From Rhodococcus sp. WMMA185 (GTDB taxonomy: Bacteria; Actinomycetota; Actinomycetes; Mycobacteriales; Mycobacteriaceae), in assembly GCF_001767395.1 (NCBI RefSeq), contig NZ_CP017014.1, forward strand, positions 682,001 through 746,000: 64,000 nucleotides of DNA, in the 5' to 3' direction. Position 1 is the stretch's first letter; each line of letters begins with the position of its first letter. Under the pieces are notes generated by a model, which saw only the letters and a program-made list of their open reading frames with translations, ran no database searches and was not told the origin of the DNA. Both the position numbers and the translations under genes were made by a program. Below, one piece after another: positions 45,561 to 54,738 of this stretch.

Positions 45561-45932
45561 CTAAGACCCGTCGACGTATAGCCAGTCGCCGTTCTCACGA
45601 ACGAATCGGCTGTTCTCGCGCTGCGATCCACGACGTCCGTTTTCTTCGTAGTGCGCGCGGAACTCGACGGTGCCGGTGGTGTCGAAAAGTCCGCCGGCGC
45701 AGGTTCCCAGAATGTCGAGGCGGGTCCAGCGTCGCCCGGGGTCGAGTTCGAGATTTGCCGGCCGCGTGCTCGGATGCCACGTTCTCGACAGATAGGCGAC
45801 ATCGAGGAGGGCGAAGGCGCTGAACCGTGAGCGCATGAGTCGCTCTGCGGTGGGCGCCTTCGCCTCTCCGCGGTGATATCGCCCGCAACAGTTATCGTAT
45901 GACTCACCGAGCTGGCAGGGGCATCGAACCAT
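45561..45932 (-). CDS. YchJ family protein (SEC-C zinc motif)
   Basis: A 123-residue member of the YchJ/UPF0225 family. The N-terminal zinc-binding SEC-C-like motif MVRCPCQLGESYDNCCGRYH is followed by the NTF2-like YchJ domain (TAERLMRSRFSAF, ENSRFVRENGDWLYVDG). The role is unknown. I chose the ATG at 45932 rather than the upstream 46070, because the residues before it are not family-like. It lies 23 bases after the acyl-CoA synthetase gene, likely in one operon. Confidence 0.9.
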   Translation of the reverse strand: MVRCPCQLGESYDNCCGRYHRGEAKAPTAERLMRSRFSAFALLDVAYLSRTWHPSTRPANLELDPGRRWTRLDILGTCAGGLFDTTGTVEFRAHYEENGRRGSQRENSRFVRENGDWLYVDGS

Positions 45933-45955
45933 CACCGTCCCAGTATGGATGGAAT

Positions 45956-47515
45956 TCACACCAGGTTGCGGGTTCGGTCCTCCCAGTAGGGCGCGCGCAG
46001 GTCGCGCTTGAGGATCTTGCCGGTGGGGTTGCGTGGCAGAAGGTCGACTACGTCGATGGTCGTCGGGCACTTGAACTTCGCGAGGTACTGGCGGGCGTAC
46101 TGGATCAGCTCGTCCGGCTCGATCTCCGTTCCGGCTACCGGCACCACGATCGCCTTCACCGTCTCGCCCCAGTGGTTGTCGGGAACACCGATCACTGCTA
46201 CCTCGGCCACCGCCGGATGCTCGACGAGCACGCGCTCGATTTCGGGGGAGTAGACGTTCTCACCGCCTGTGATGATCATGTCCTTGAGGCGATCCTCGAT
46301 GAACACGAAACCTTCGTCGTCGACGCGGCCTATGTCCCCGCTGCGCAACCAGCCCTCGGCGGTGATGGTTTCTGCGGTCGCCTCGGGCTTGCCCAGATAG
46401 CCGGGCGTACGTTGCTCTGTCCGCCACCACAGTTCCCCGGGTTCACCCGGGGGAACGTCCCGGCCGGTTGCCGGGTCGACGATGCGCATCTCGACGCCGG
46501 GAATGGGGCGTCCTGCCGACGCCATCCTCGATTCATGCACCTTGTCGCGATGCGTTTCCGGTGACAGGGCGGTGACGACGCCCGCCAACTCGGTCATCCC
46601 GTAGACCTGAACGAATTCCGTCTTCGGCCAGGCAGCGAGAGCGCTGCGCAGCAGTGGAAGGGGCATGGGTGCGGCGCCGTAAATGATGCGATCGAGTGCA
46701 CCGAACGCAGCGATGGCCTGTTCGCCCCCGGCGAGGACCCCGGCGATTACCGGTGGGACGAGGAATGCCATATTCGCCCCTGCCGCGAGAGCGGCGAACA
46801 GGGACGGCGCGTCTGCCTCCCGCGTGAAGTGGCTTCTGATACCGGCGTGAATTCCCATGATTGCGTAGCAAGTTCCGCCGACATGGAACAGTGGCATCGC
46901 GATGAGGAGGCAGTCTTCGTGCCATGCCGGCAGGATCTCGAGAACGGCTACGCTGTGGGCGATCAAGTTGCGATGAGTGATCTGCACGCCCTTGGGTCTG
47001 CCCGTTGTTCCGGAGCTGTAGAGGATCAGCGCTGTCGAATCTGCAGTTACGGTGGGCTCAGCCTGGATGGGATCCGATTCCCCCACCCACTCCTCGAGCT
47101 CGTCGTGTTCCCCACCGACGACGATGATCCGCTCGACATGGGTGAGTTGATCGCGTAGCGGCGTGACATCCTGAAGAAATTCGTGGCCCACGAACAGTAT
47201 TCGCGCACGGGAATCATTGAGCACGTAGACGAGTTCGTCGTCGGCCAGGCGCCAGTTCGGAACCGCGTTCGCGGCGCCCAGAAGTGAGGCGGCGTAGGTG
47301 ACTTCGAGGCAGGACAGATGGTTCTTGTCGACGAACGCGACGGCGTCACCGGGGCCGATTCCTACCTTCGCCAGGGCACCCGCGATTCGCAGGATCCGGT
47401 TGTGCCATTGCGACCACGTGTATTCGACGTTCTGGAACTGGACAGCGATGTGATCCGGCCGGACTCGCGCCCAATGCGCGACGCGATCGAAGATGATGGT
47501 GTCGGCGTCTGGCAT
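45956..47515 (-). CDS. acyl-CoA synthetase (fatty-acid-CoA ligase family)
   Basis: A full-length 519-residue AMP-forming ligase. Phosphate loop YSSGTTGRPKGV, VYGMTELAG, GWLRSGDIGRVDDEGF, EDRLKDMIITGGENVYSPEIE and the catalytic Lys in LPRNPTGKILKRDLR. The acid substrate is unknown. It makes a useful contrast to the truncated ligase at 28138, since all motifs missing there are present here. It is leftward and likely co-transcribed with the YchJ-like gene. Confidence 0.92.
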   Translation of the reverse strand: MPDADTIIFDRVAHWARVRPDHIAVQFQNVEYTWSQWHNRILRIAGALAKVGIGPGDAVAFVDKNHLSCLEVTYAASLLGAANAVPNWRLADDELVYVLNDSRARILFVGHEFLQDVTPLRDQLTHVERIIVVGGEHDELEEWVGESDPIQAEPTVTADSTALILYSSGTTGRPKGVQITHRNLIAHSVAVLEILPAWHEDCLLIAMPLFHVGGTCYAIMGIHAGIRSHFTREADAPSLFAALAAGANMAFLVPPVIAGVLAGGEQAIAAFGALDRIIYGAAPMPLPLLRSALAAWPKTEFVQVYGMTELAGVVTALSPETHRDKVHESRMASAGRPIPGVEMRIVDPATGRDVPPGEPGELWWRTEQRTPGYLGKPEATAETITAEGWLRSGDIGRVDDEGFVFIEDRLKDMIITGGENVYSPEIERVLVEHPAVAEVAVIGVPDNHWGETVKAIVVPVAGTEIEPDELIQYARQYLAKFKCPTTIDVVDLLPRNPTGKILKRDLRAPYWEDRTRNLV

Positions 47516-47799
47516 GCACTTACCTTTCGTATGACGTCAGTCACACGAGGTTAGTGCGAGAGAAGGCGTTCCGAGCCGTTTTCCTATGAAGAAGATTCGC
47601 GACGCCAGGTCGGTTCGCCGCGTTCTGTCCCGAGGTTCTGCGTGGGGGTTGTGAGGGTGCAGCCAGGGAAAGGTCAGGGTGTTTCCGGGGGAAAAACCGG
47701 GGTGGTTCCCGATGGTGGTTCGTTGGAGATGACGACAAGGTGAAATGCGTGCGTCTTGCCTGCACCCCAACGGAACACGAGAGAAGACGAAAGGCGATC

Positions 47800-48558
47800 A
47801 TGAGCACGCATGCCACTGCTGCCCGTGCGGTCGAGCTGTCGAAGACCTACGGCACGGGAGACACCCGAGTCCGCGCGTTGGCCACGGTATCCGTCGAGTT
47901 CGCTCGGGGGGAGTTCACCGCCATCATGGGCCCTTCGGGGTCTGGGAAATCGACCTTGATGCACTGCCTCGCGGGGCTGGACTCCGCAAGTTCGGGGTCT
48001 GTGCTCATCGGTGACACCGAGCTGACCACCCTCTCGGACAAACAGATGACGCAACTGCGCCGTGACCGGATCGGTTTCGTGTTCCAGGCGTTCAACCTGG
48101 TTCCGACCCTGACCGCGCTCGAGAACATCACGCTGCCGCTCGACATCGCGGGCCGCAAGCCGGACGCCGCGTGGCTGGGCAGCGTGCTCACCAGGCTGGG
48201 GCTGCAGGACCGCCTCGACCACCGTCCGGGTGAGTTGTCCGGCGGGCAACAGCAAAGGGTCGCGTGCGCCCGCGCCCTCGCCGGCCGCCCGGAGATCATC
48301 TTCGGTGACGAACCCACCGGAAACCTCGACTCCCACTCGTCGGGCGAGGTGCTGTCGATCCTTCGCGCCGCGGTCGACGAGTTCGACCAGACCGTCGTCA
48401 TCGTCACCCACGACCCCCGCGCGGCGGCGTACGCCGACCGAGTGGTGTTCCTCGCCGACGGCAAGATCGTCGACGAGATGCGCGAGCCGACCGCCGAATC
48501 GGTGCTCGATCGAATGAAGCGGCTCGATACCCCCGCGACCGCGGCCGTGGCGGTCTGA
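47800..48558 (+). CDS. ABC transporter ATP-binding protein, module 1 (LolD/MacB type)
   Basis: A 252-residue ATPase. Walker A GPSGSGKST, signature LSGGQQQRV, Walker B IIFGDEPTGNLD, switch His in VTHDPR. The LolD/MacB-class features DEPTGNLD and PTLTALENI are present. I chose the ATG giving MSTHATAARAVELS with AAAGGCGATC before it. The FtsX-like permease follows after 5 bases. It is paralogous to the gene at 51273. Confidence 0.93.
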   Translation: MSTHATAARAVELSKTYGTGDTRVRALATVSVEFARGEFTAIMGPSGSGKSTLMHCLAGLDSASSGSVLIGDTELTTLSDKQMTQLRRDRIGFVFQAFNLVPTLTALENITLPLDIAGRKPDAAWLGSVLTRLGLQDRLDHRPGELSGGQQQRVACARALAGRPEIIFGDEPTGNLDSHSSGEVLSILRAAVDEFDQTVVIVTHDPRAAAYADRVVFLADGKIVDEMREPTAESVLDRMKRLDTPATAAVAV

Positions 48559-48563
48559 TCGCC

Positions 48564-51095
48564 ATGGCGACCACATCCAGCGCTCCGATGCGCAAGGTGT
48601 CGCTGCGGAATCTCGCGGCTCACAAGGTCCGGCTGGCGCTGACCGTGTTGTCGGTGGTGCTCGGGACGGCGTTCGTCGCGGGTTCCTTCGTCTTCACCGA
48701 CACACTCCAGAGAACCTTCGACTCGATCACAGAGACCACGGCTCAGGGTGTCGACGTCCGGGTATCGAGCGCCGAGGAAGACTCGAGTGGCCTTCCTCTG
48801 ACGGACCTCGACATCCTCACCCGGGTGGAGGGCGTCCAGGCCGTAGCCCCCGCCGTGAGCGGACAGATCGTTCTGATCGGCTCGGATGGCGCCGCAGTCC
48901 AGACCGGGGCGCCGAGTATCGGCCAGTCGTATCTGCCGCCGGGCCAGGCAATCGGCGAACCCGAAAACTATGTCGAGGGGTCCCCGCCTACTCAGGTCGG
49001 CCAGATCGCCGTCAACACCGGCGCCGCCGAACAGGCACAGCTGGCGGTCGGCGATACCACCAAGGTGCTTGTGCCTGCCCGGGGAATGATCGACGTCACT
49101 GTCTCCGGCATCTACGACCCCGGCAGTCACACCGGTGGATTCATCGGGGCTTCGTTTGTCGACTCACAGGCCCGCGAGTTGTTCACCGACGGGAAGCACG
49201 TCGAGTACATCGACGTCGCGGGCAACGGTGTGTCCCAAGCGGAGCTACGGGACCGGATCGCGCAGGCGCTACCGGGCGTGAAGGCGCAAACCGGCGACGA
49301 AGTCCGCGCGGAAGCCAAAGCCGTGGTGACGGAAGACCTCGAGTTCGTCAACTACTTCCTGCTTGCGTTCGGTGCGATCGCGCTGCTGGTCGGCACCTTC
49401 ATCATCTACAACACCTTCTCGATGATCGTCGCCCAGCGACTGCGGGAGCTGGCACTGCTGCGCGCGATCGGCGCCGGGCGTAGGCAGGTGGGCCGGTCGG
49501 TGGTCCTCGAAGCCCTCGTCATCGGTGTGATCGGGAGTGTCATCGGCCTCTTCGCGGGGACCGGCCTCGCCTACGGTCTGCAGGCACTGCTGAACTCGTT
49601 CGACGTCGGTCTGCCCGAGGGACCATTGCAGCTCGAGCCCCGCACGGTCGTGGTCACGCTCGTACTAGGGGTCCTGGTGACCACGATCAGCGCCTACGCA
49701 CCGGCACGGCGGGCGTCGAAGGTCCCACCGGTGGCCGCGATGCGTGAGGAGTTCGCCTCCTCTCGAGATTCCCTGCACGTGCGGACCAGCGCCGGCGTGG
49801 CCCTCGCCGTACTCGGTGTGGCAGGCCTCCTCATAGGCGCACAGGGCACCGGGGGTGCCGCTGCGACGATCGTCGGGGCGGGCGCGCTGGCATTGATCCT
49901 GGCGGTGCTGTTCGCGGCCCCCGCCTTGTCTCGACCTGTGGTCGGGGCACTCGGCACGGTGTTCGCGAAGCCGTTCGGCCCGGTGGGCCGTTTGGCACGC
50001 ACGAATGCGGTGCGGAACCCGCGCCGCACCGCTGCGACCGCTTTCGCGCTGACTCTCGGGCTGATGCTCGTCTCCGTGATCGGCATGTTCGGATCGTCCG
50101 CCAAGGCCAGTGTGAACAAGCTGGTGGACGTCGGTGTGACCGCGGACTACGTGTTGACGGGACCCGCTCAGATCGGAGTACCGAGTGGCGTAGCTGCTGC
50201 GGTGCGAAACCTCGCCGACGTGCAGAGTTCGGTTGCGTCGCGGGTACCGGTGCGAGTGACGATCGACGGCGAGAAGGAGCAGGGTGCGTCGTTCGACGGT
50301 TCACTGGAAGGCGTGCTCGACTATCGGCTCGTCGAAGGGTCTGCGGACCTCACTGGTAATCACATGACCGTGTCGCAGACGACCGCGGACGAGAAGGGCT
50401 GGACGGTGGGCACGACCGTGCCGATGACCAGCGCGGACGGTAGGGTCGTGACCCCCGAGGTGATCGGGATCTTCGAGGACAACCAAATCGTCGGGCCGTG
50501 GATGGTCTCGGACGAGGTGTACCGCGAGGCGATGCCGGCGGCTACCCTTCCGGATCTCTTCGTTCTGATCGATGCCAGGCCGGGAACCGATCTCGCGCAG
50601 CTACGCGGCGAACTCGAGTCGGCGACCAAACGGTTCGTCGTCGTTCAGGTGCAGGACCTCGAGGAGTTCAAGGGTGCGCAGGCCGAGCAGATCGACACCG
50701 TCATGGGGGTTCTGTACGGGCTTCTCGCGCTGGCGGTCGTGATCGCGATTCTCGGTATCGTCAACACGCTCGCGTTGTCGGTGGTGGAGCGACGTCGTGA
50801 GATCGGCATGCTTCGCGCGGTCGGGATGCAGCGGACGCAGATGCGGCGCACGATCTATCTGGAGTCGATGCTCATCGCGGTGTTCGGTGCCGGCGTCGGA
50901 GTGATACTCGGCATCGCGTTCGGGTGGGGCTTCGTCAGCACCTTGAAGGAAGAGGGGCTCGATCAGGTGGCGGTGCCGTGGGGGCAGGTGGTTGCGATGC
51001 TTCTCGGGTCCGGTGTGGTCGGCGTGTTTGCCGCTCTCTGGCCTGCGATCCGTGCGGCCCGCACCCGGCCGCTCGAAGCCATCGCCGATCTCTGA
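48564..51095 (+). CDS. FtsX-like ABC permease, module 1
   Basis: An 843-residue two-domain FtsX/MacB-type permease. The N-terminal TM is in LALTVLSVVLGTAFVAGSF, followed by a large extracytoplasmic domain and TM groups near residues 260-390, 410-470 and 710-840. Complexes of this type usually act on lipids, lipoproteins or peptides at the envelope rather than as classic channels. Its last 345 bases are almost identical to those of the second module. Confidence 0.92.
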   Translation: MATTSSAPMRKVSLRNLAAHKVRLALTVLSVVLGTAFVAGSFVFTDTLQRTFDSITETTAQGVDVRVSSAEEDSSGLPLTDLDILTRVEGVQAVAPAVSGQIVLIGSDGAAVQTGAPSIGQSYLPPGQAIGEPENYVEGSPPTQVGQIAVNTGAAEQAQLAVGDTTKVLVPARGMIDVTVSGIYDPGSHTGGFIGASFVDSQARELFTDGKHVEYIDVAGNGVSQAELRDRIAQALPGVKAQTGDEVRAEAKAVVTEDLEFVNYFLLAFGAIALLVGTFIIYNTFSMIVAQRLRELALLRAIGAGRRQVGRSVVLEALVIGVIGSVIGLFAGTGLAYGLQALLNSFDVGLPEGPLQLEPRTVVVTLVLGVLVTTISAYAPARRASKVPPVAAMREEFASSRDSLHVRTSAGVALAVLGVAGLLIGAQGTGGAAATIVGAGALALILAVLFAAPALSRPVVGALGTVFAKPFGPVGRLARTNAVRNPRRTAATAFALTLGLMLVSVIGMFGSSAKASVNKLVDVGVTADYVLTGPAQIGVPSGVAAAVRNLADVQSSVASRVPVRVTIDGEKEQGASFDGSLEGVLDYRLVEGSADLTGNHMTVSQTTADEKGWTVGTTVPMTSADGRVVTPEVIGIFEDNQIVGPWMVSDEVYREAMPAATLPDLFVLIDARPGTDLAQLRGELESATKRFVVVQVQDLEEFKGAQAEQIDTVMGVLYGLLALAVVIAILGIVNTLALSVVERRREIGMLRAVGMQRTQMRRTIYLESMLIAVFGAGVGVILGIAFGWGFVSTLKEEGLDQVAVPWGQVVAMLLGSGVVGVFAALWPAIRAARTRPLEAIADL
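50371..50441. repeat. 71-bp identity patch shared with 53902-53972
   Basis: A 71-base stretch identical between the two permease genes within flanking sequence that differs clearly. It begins GTGTCGCAGACGACCGCGG. It probably marks a short gene-conversion tract. Confidence 0.75.
50733..51076. repeat. 344-bp near-identical 3' tract of permease 1, shared with 54265-54608
   Basis: Differs from the other copy at only two positions by my reading (C50912/T54444 and T51049/G54581), while the sequence on the 5' side drifts. This suggests recent gene conversion between the tandem modules. Confidence 0.85.
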
Positions 51096-51272
51096 CGGCT
51101 GCCGAGCTCGTAGATCGCCGGTCTCCGGCCGCCGGACCGCCATCAGGTTGGCCCCTGATGGCGGTCCGGCGGGGGGTGCAGCGAAGATGGGGGAGTACGC
51201 CACGCGTGCAACCAGCCCGGACCGCTACCGCGGGCCGGGCCACCGTGACGGATGAAATGAAGAAAGGCGATC

Positions 51273-52091
51273 ATGAGCAAGCATTCCCCTGCTGTCGCTG
51301 CCCGAGCTGTCGAATTGTCGAAGTCGTACGGCACCGGCGACACCCAGGTCCACGCGCTCAGCGCTGTGTCGGTGGACTTCTCCCGGGGTGAATTCACCGC
51401 GATCATGGGTCCGTCCGGATCAGGGAAATCGACGCTGATGCATTGCCTGGCAGGACTCGACTCGGCTGATTCGGGTTCGGTGCTCATCGGCGGCACCGAG
51501 TTGACAGCGCTGACGGACAAGCAGATGACACAGTTGCGGCGTGACCGAATCGGATTTGTGTTCCAGGCGTTCAACCTGGTTCCCACCCTGACCGCGCTCG
51601 AGAACATCACGCTGCCGCTCGACATCGCGGGCCGCAAGCCGGACTCCGCCTGGCTCGACAGCGTGCTCACCAGGTTGGGACTGAAGGACCGCCTCGATCA
51701 CCGTCCGGGAGAGCTGTCCGGGGGTCAGCAGCAGCGGGTGGCGTGCGCCCGTGCTCTGGCGGGCCAGCCGGAAATCATCTTCGGTGACGAGCCCACCGGC
51801 AATCTCGATTCGAAGTCCTCCGGGGAGGTGTTGTCGATTCTTCGGGCGGCAGTCGACGAGTTCGACCAGACCGTCGTCATCGTCACCCACGATCCGCGGG
51901 CTGCGGCGTACGCCGACCGAGTGGTGTTCCTCGCCGATGGCAAGATCGTGGACGAGCTCCTCGAGCCCACAGCCGATTCGGTTCTCGACACCATGAAACG
52001 ACTTGACGAGCCTGGATCGGAACCACGACTCGACAGGAGTGCGTCGGAATCGGTCGGGGCACATGCCCTCTCGTCGGACTCGGCGGTCTGA
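51273..52091 (+). CDS. ABC transporter ATP-binding protein, module 2 (LolD/MacB type)
   Basis: A 272-residue paralogue of the ATPase at 47800. Walker A GPSGSGKST, signature LSGGQQQRV, Walker B IIFGDEPTGNLD. It has a longer C-terminal tail (about 20 residues, with RSASESVGAH) than module 1. The ATG follows AGAAAGGCGATC, the same ribosome-site context as the first copy, which supports a duplication that included the leader. Confidence 0.93.
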   Translation: MSKHSPAVAARAVELSKSYGTGDTQVHALSAVSVDFSRGEFTAIMGPSGSGKSTLMHCLAGLDSADSGSVLIGGTELTALTDKQMTQLRRDRIGFVFQAFNLVPTLTALENITLPLDIAGRKPDSAWLDSVLTRLGLKDRLDHRPGELSGGQQQRVACARALAGQPEIIFGDEPTGNLDSKSSGEVLSILRAAVDEFDQTVVIVTHDPRAAAYADRVVFLADGKIVDELLEPTADSVLDTMKRLDEPGSEPRLDRSASESVGAHALSSDSAV

Positions 52092-52095
52092 GCGG

Positions 52096-54627
52096 ATGGC
52101 GTCAACCTCGAGCGCTCCCATGCGCAAGGTGTCCTTGCGCAACCTGGCGGCACACAAGGTCCGGCTGGCGTTGACGGTGCTGTCCGTCGTTCTCGGCACC
52201 GCGTTCGTCGCGGGTTCCTTCGTCTTCACCGACACGCTCCAGAAGACGTTCGACTCGATCTTCGAGAACACCGCGCAGGGTGTCGACGTCCGAGTCTCGC
52301 CGGAAGACCACCACTCCAGCGGTGTTCCGCTGACTGACGTCGACACCATCTCCGGCCTTCCCGGTGTTCGCGCTGTGGCACCGGCTGTCAGCGGGCAGAT
52401 CGTTCTGATCGACTCCGATGGCGCGGCGGTCCAAACGGGCGGAGCACCGAGTATCGGCCAGTCGTACCTGCCGCCGGGGCAGGCAATCGGCGAACAAGAC
52501 GATTTCGTCCAGGGATCCCCGCCTGCCGAGGCCGGCCAGATCGCCGTCAACGTCGCTGCCGCCGAACGGGCGAATCTCGCGGTCGGTGACACCACGGAGG
52601 TCCTCGTACCGGCACGGGGTGTACTCGACTTCACCGTTTCCGGCATCTATGACACCGGCACTGACACGGGTGGATTCATCGGGGCTTCGTTCGTCGATTC
52701 ACAGGCACGTGAATTGTTCACCGACGGTGAGCACGTCGATTACATCGATGTCGCCGGGGCCGGAATCTCGCCGACGCAGCTGCGCGACGAGATCGCCATG
52801 GCACTTCCCGACGCCAAGGTGCAGACCGGGGACGAGGTGCGAGAGGAGACCGAGGCGCAGGTGACACAGGCGCTGAGTTTTCTCAACTACTTCCTGCTCG
52901 CGTTCGGTGCGATCGCTCTGCTCGTCGGCACATTCATCATTTACAACACGTTCTCGATGATTGTCGCGCAGCGGTTGCGCGAACTCGCGCTCCTGCGCGC
53001 GATCGGCGCCGGCCGCAAGCAGGTGGGTCGGTCGGTGGTCTTCGAAGCCCTCGTCGTCGGGGTGATCGGGAGTGTGCTCGGTATCGCTGCGGGCGTCGGC
53101 TTGGCCTACGGTCTGCGCGCACTGTTGAATTCGTTCGACGTGGGTTTGCCCGACGGGCCATTGCAGGTCGGCCCCCGTACGATTCTCATCGCTCTCGTGG
53201 TCGGTGTGGTGGTGACGACGATCAGTGCGTACGTACCCGCCCAGCGCGCATCCATGGTTCCCCCCGTCGCGGCGATGCGACAGGAGTTCGCCTCCACGGG
53301 AGATTCACTGCACGTACGCACGGTTGCGGGAGCTGTGCTGGGCGCCCTCGGCGTCGTCGGACTCGTCATCGGTTCCCAGGGTTCGGGCAAGGGCGCAGCC
53401 GTTGTCGTCGGCTTCGGGGCGCTCGGCCTGATCCTGGCCGTGGTATTCGCCGCTCCCGCGCTGTCTCGACCGGTAGTCGGGGCGCTCGGTGCACTGCTGG
53501 CGAAGCCGTTCGGTCCGGTGGGGCACCTCGCTCGCACCAATGCGGTCCGGAATCCGCGTCGCACCGCTGCAACGGCATTCGCGTTGACCCTCGGGTTAAT
53601 GCTCGTCTCGGTCATCGGTGTGTTCGGTGCGTCCGCGAAGGCCAGCGTGAACGAACTGGTGGACGCCGGTGTGAGCGCCGACTTCGTGCTGTCGGGACCT
53701 CAACAGATCGGAGTTCCCAGCGGCGTAGCACCGGCGGTGCGGAACCTTGCCGACGTGCAGAGCGCGGTCGCGGTGCATGGTGTACGAGTGACGGTCGACG
53801 GCGAGGAGGAGCAGGGCGTCTCCCTGGACGGTCCACCGGAGGGCGTGCTCGACTACAGACTCGTCGAAGGGTCCGCGAACTTCACCGGCAACCAAATGAT
53901 CGTGTCGCAGACGACCGCGGACGAGAAGGGCTGGACGGTGGGCACGACCGTGCCGATGACCAGCGCGGACGGCCAAGTCGTGAATACCCAGGTGACCGGA
54001 GTCTTCGCGGACAACCCACTGCTGGGGCCCTGGATGGTGTCGGACGAGGTATACCGCGAGGTGATGCCGGCGGCCACCCTTCCGGATCTCTTCGTTCTGG
54101 TCGACGCGAAGCCGGGAACCGATCTCGCGCAGCTACGCGGTGAACTCGAGTCGGCGACCAAACGGTTCGTCGTCGTCCAGGTACAGGACCGGGAGGAGTA
54201 CAAGGGAGCACAGGGGCAGCAGATCGACGCCATCCTGGCGATCCTGTACGGGCTTCTCGCCCTCGCGGTCGTGATCGCGATTCTCGGTATCGTCAACACG
54301 CTCGCGTTGTCGGTGGTGGAGCGACGTCGTGAGATCGGCATGCTTCGCGCGGTCGGGATGCAGCGGACGCAGATGCGGCGCACGATCTATCTGGAGTCGA
54401 TGCTCATCGCGGTGTTCGGTGCCGGCGTCGGAGTGATACTCGGTATCGCGTTCGGGTGGGGCTTCGTCAGCACCTTGAAGGAAGAGGGGCTCGATCAGGT
54501 GGCGGTGCCGTGGGGGCAGGTGGTTGCGATGCTTCTCGGGTCCGGTGTGGTCGGCGTGTTTGCCGCTCTCTGGCCTGCGAGCCGTGCGGCCCGCACCCGG
54601 CCGCTCGAGGCCATCGCCGATGCCTGA
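52096..54627 (+). CDS. FtsX-like ABC permease, module 2
   Basis: An 843-residue paralogue of the permease at 48564. It begins MASTSSAPMRKVSLRN, like the first copy. Overall protein identity is high, but extracytoplasmic segments vary (for example SPEDHHSSGVPL versus SSAEEDSSGLPL), which would suit a different cargo. The open frame extends upstream to 52003, but the ATG at 52096, four bases after the ATPase stop, is the parallel start. Confidence 0.92.
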   Translation: MASTSSAPMRKVSLRNLAAHKVRLALTVLSVVLGTAFVAGSFVFTDTLQKTFDSIFENTAQGVDVRVSPEDHHSSGVPLTDVDTISGLPGVRAVAPAVSGQIVLIDSDGAAVQTGGAPSIGQSYLPPGQAIGEQDDFVQGSPPAEAGQIAVNVAAAERANLAVGDTTEVLVPARGVLDFTVSGIYDTGTDTGGFIGASFVDSQARELFTDGEHVDYIDVAGAGISPTQLRDEIAMALPDAKVQTGDEVREETEAQVTQALSFLNYFLLAFGAIALLVGTFIIYNTFSMIVAQRLRELALLRAIGAGRKQVGRSVVFEALVVGVIGSVLGIAAGVGLAYGLRALLNSFDVGLPDGPLQVGPRTILIALVVGVVVTTISAYVPAQRASMVPPVAAMRQEFASTGDSLHVRTVAGAVLGALGVVGLVIGSQGSGKGAAVVVGFGALGLILAVVFAAPALSRPVVGALGALLAKPFGPVGHLARTNAVRNPRRTAATAFALTLGLMLVSVIGVFGASAKASVNELVDAGVSADFVLSGPQQIGVPSGVAPAVRNLADVQSAVAVHGVRVTVDGEEEQGVSLDGPPEGVLDYRLVEGSANFTGNQMIVSQTTADEKGWTVGTTVPMTSADGQVVNTQVTGVFADNPLLGPWMVSDEVYREVMPAATLPDLFVLVDAKPGTDLAQLRGELESATKRFVVVQVQDREEYKGAQGQQIDAILAILYGLLALAVVIAILGIVNTLALSVVERRREIGMLRAVGMQRTQMRRTIYLESMLIAVFGAGVGVILGIAFGWGFVSTLKEEGLDQVAVPWGQVVAMLLGSGVVGVFAALWPASRAARTRPLEAIADA
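53902..53972. repeat. 71-bp identity patch shared with 50371-50441
   Basis: Second copy of the short identical patch inside the permease genes. Confidence 0.75.
54265..54608. repeat. 344-bp near-identical 3' tract of permease 2, shared with 50733-51076
   Basis: Second copy of the long homogenised tract covering the last TM segments of the permease. Confidence 0.85.
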
Positions 54628-54738
54628 TCCGGCTGATTCTCGACTCCACATGCCGCTCCGCCGGGCCAGTCTCGGCGGGGTGCGGTGGTTTTGGTATGAC
54701 TGGTGCACAAGAGATGACTATGGGGGCGGTGCGGCATA

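Noticed and set aside
47516..47799. Possible riboswitch or small RNA in the intergenic region before ABC module 1
   Set aside because: GC-rich with short repeats of C and G, but no stable conserved structure that I can recognise.
47847..49130. 427-residue minus-strand frame antisense to the ABC module
   Set aside because: A shadow of the ATPase and permease codons; similar antisense frames occur in the paralogous module, as expected from shared sequence.
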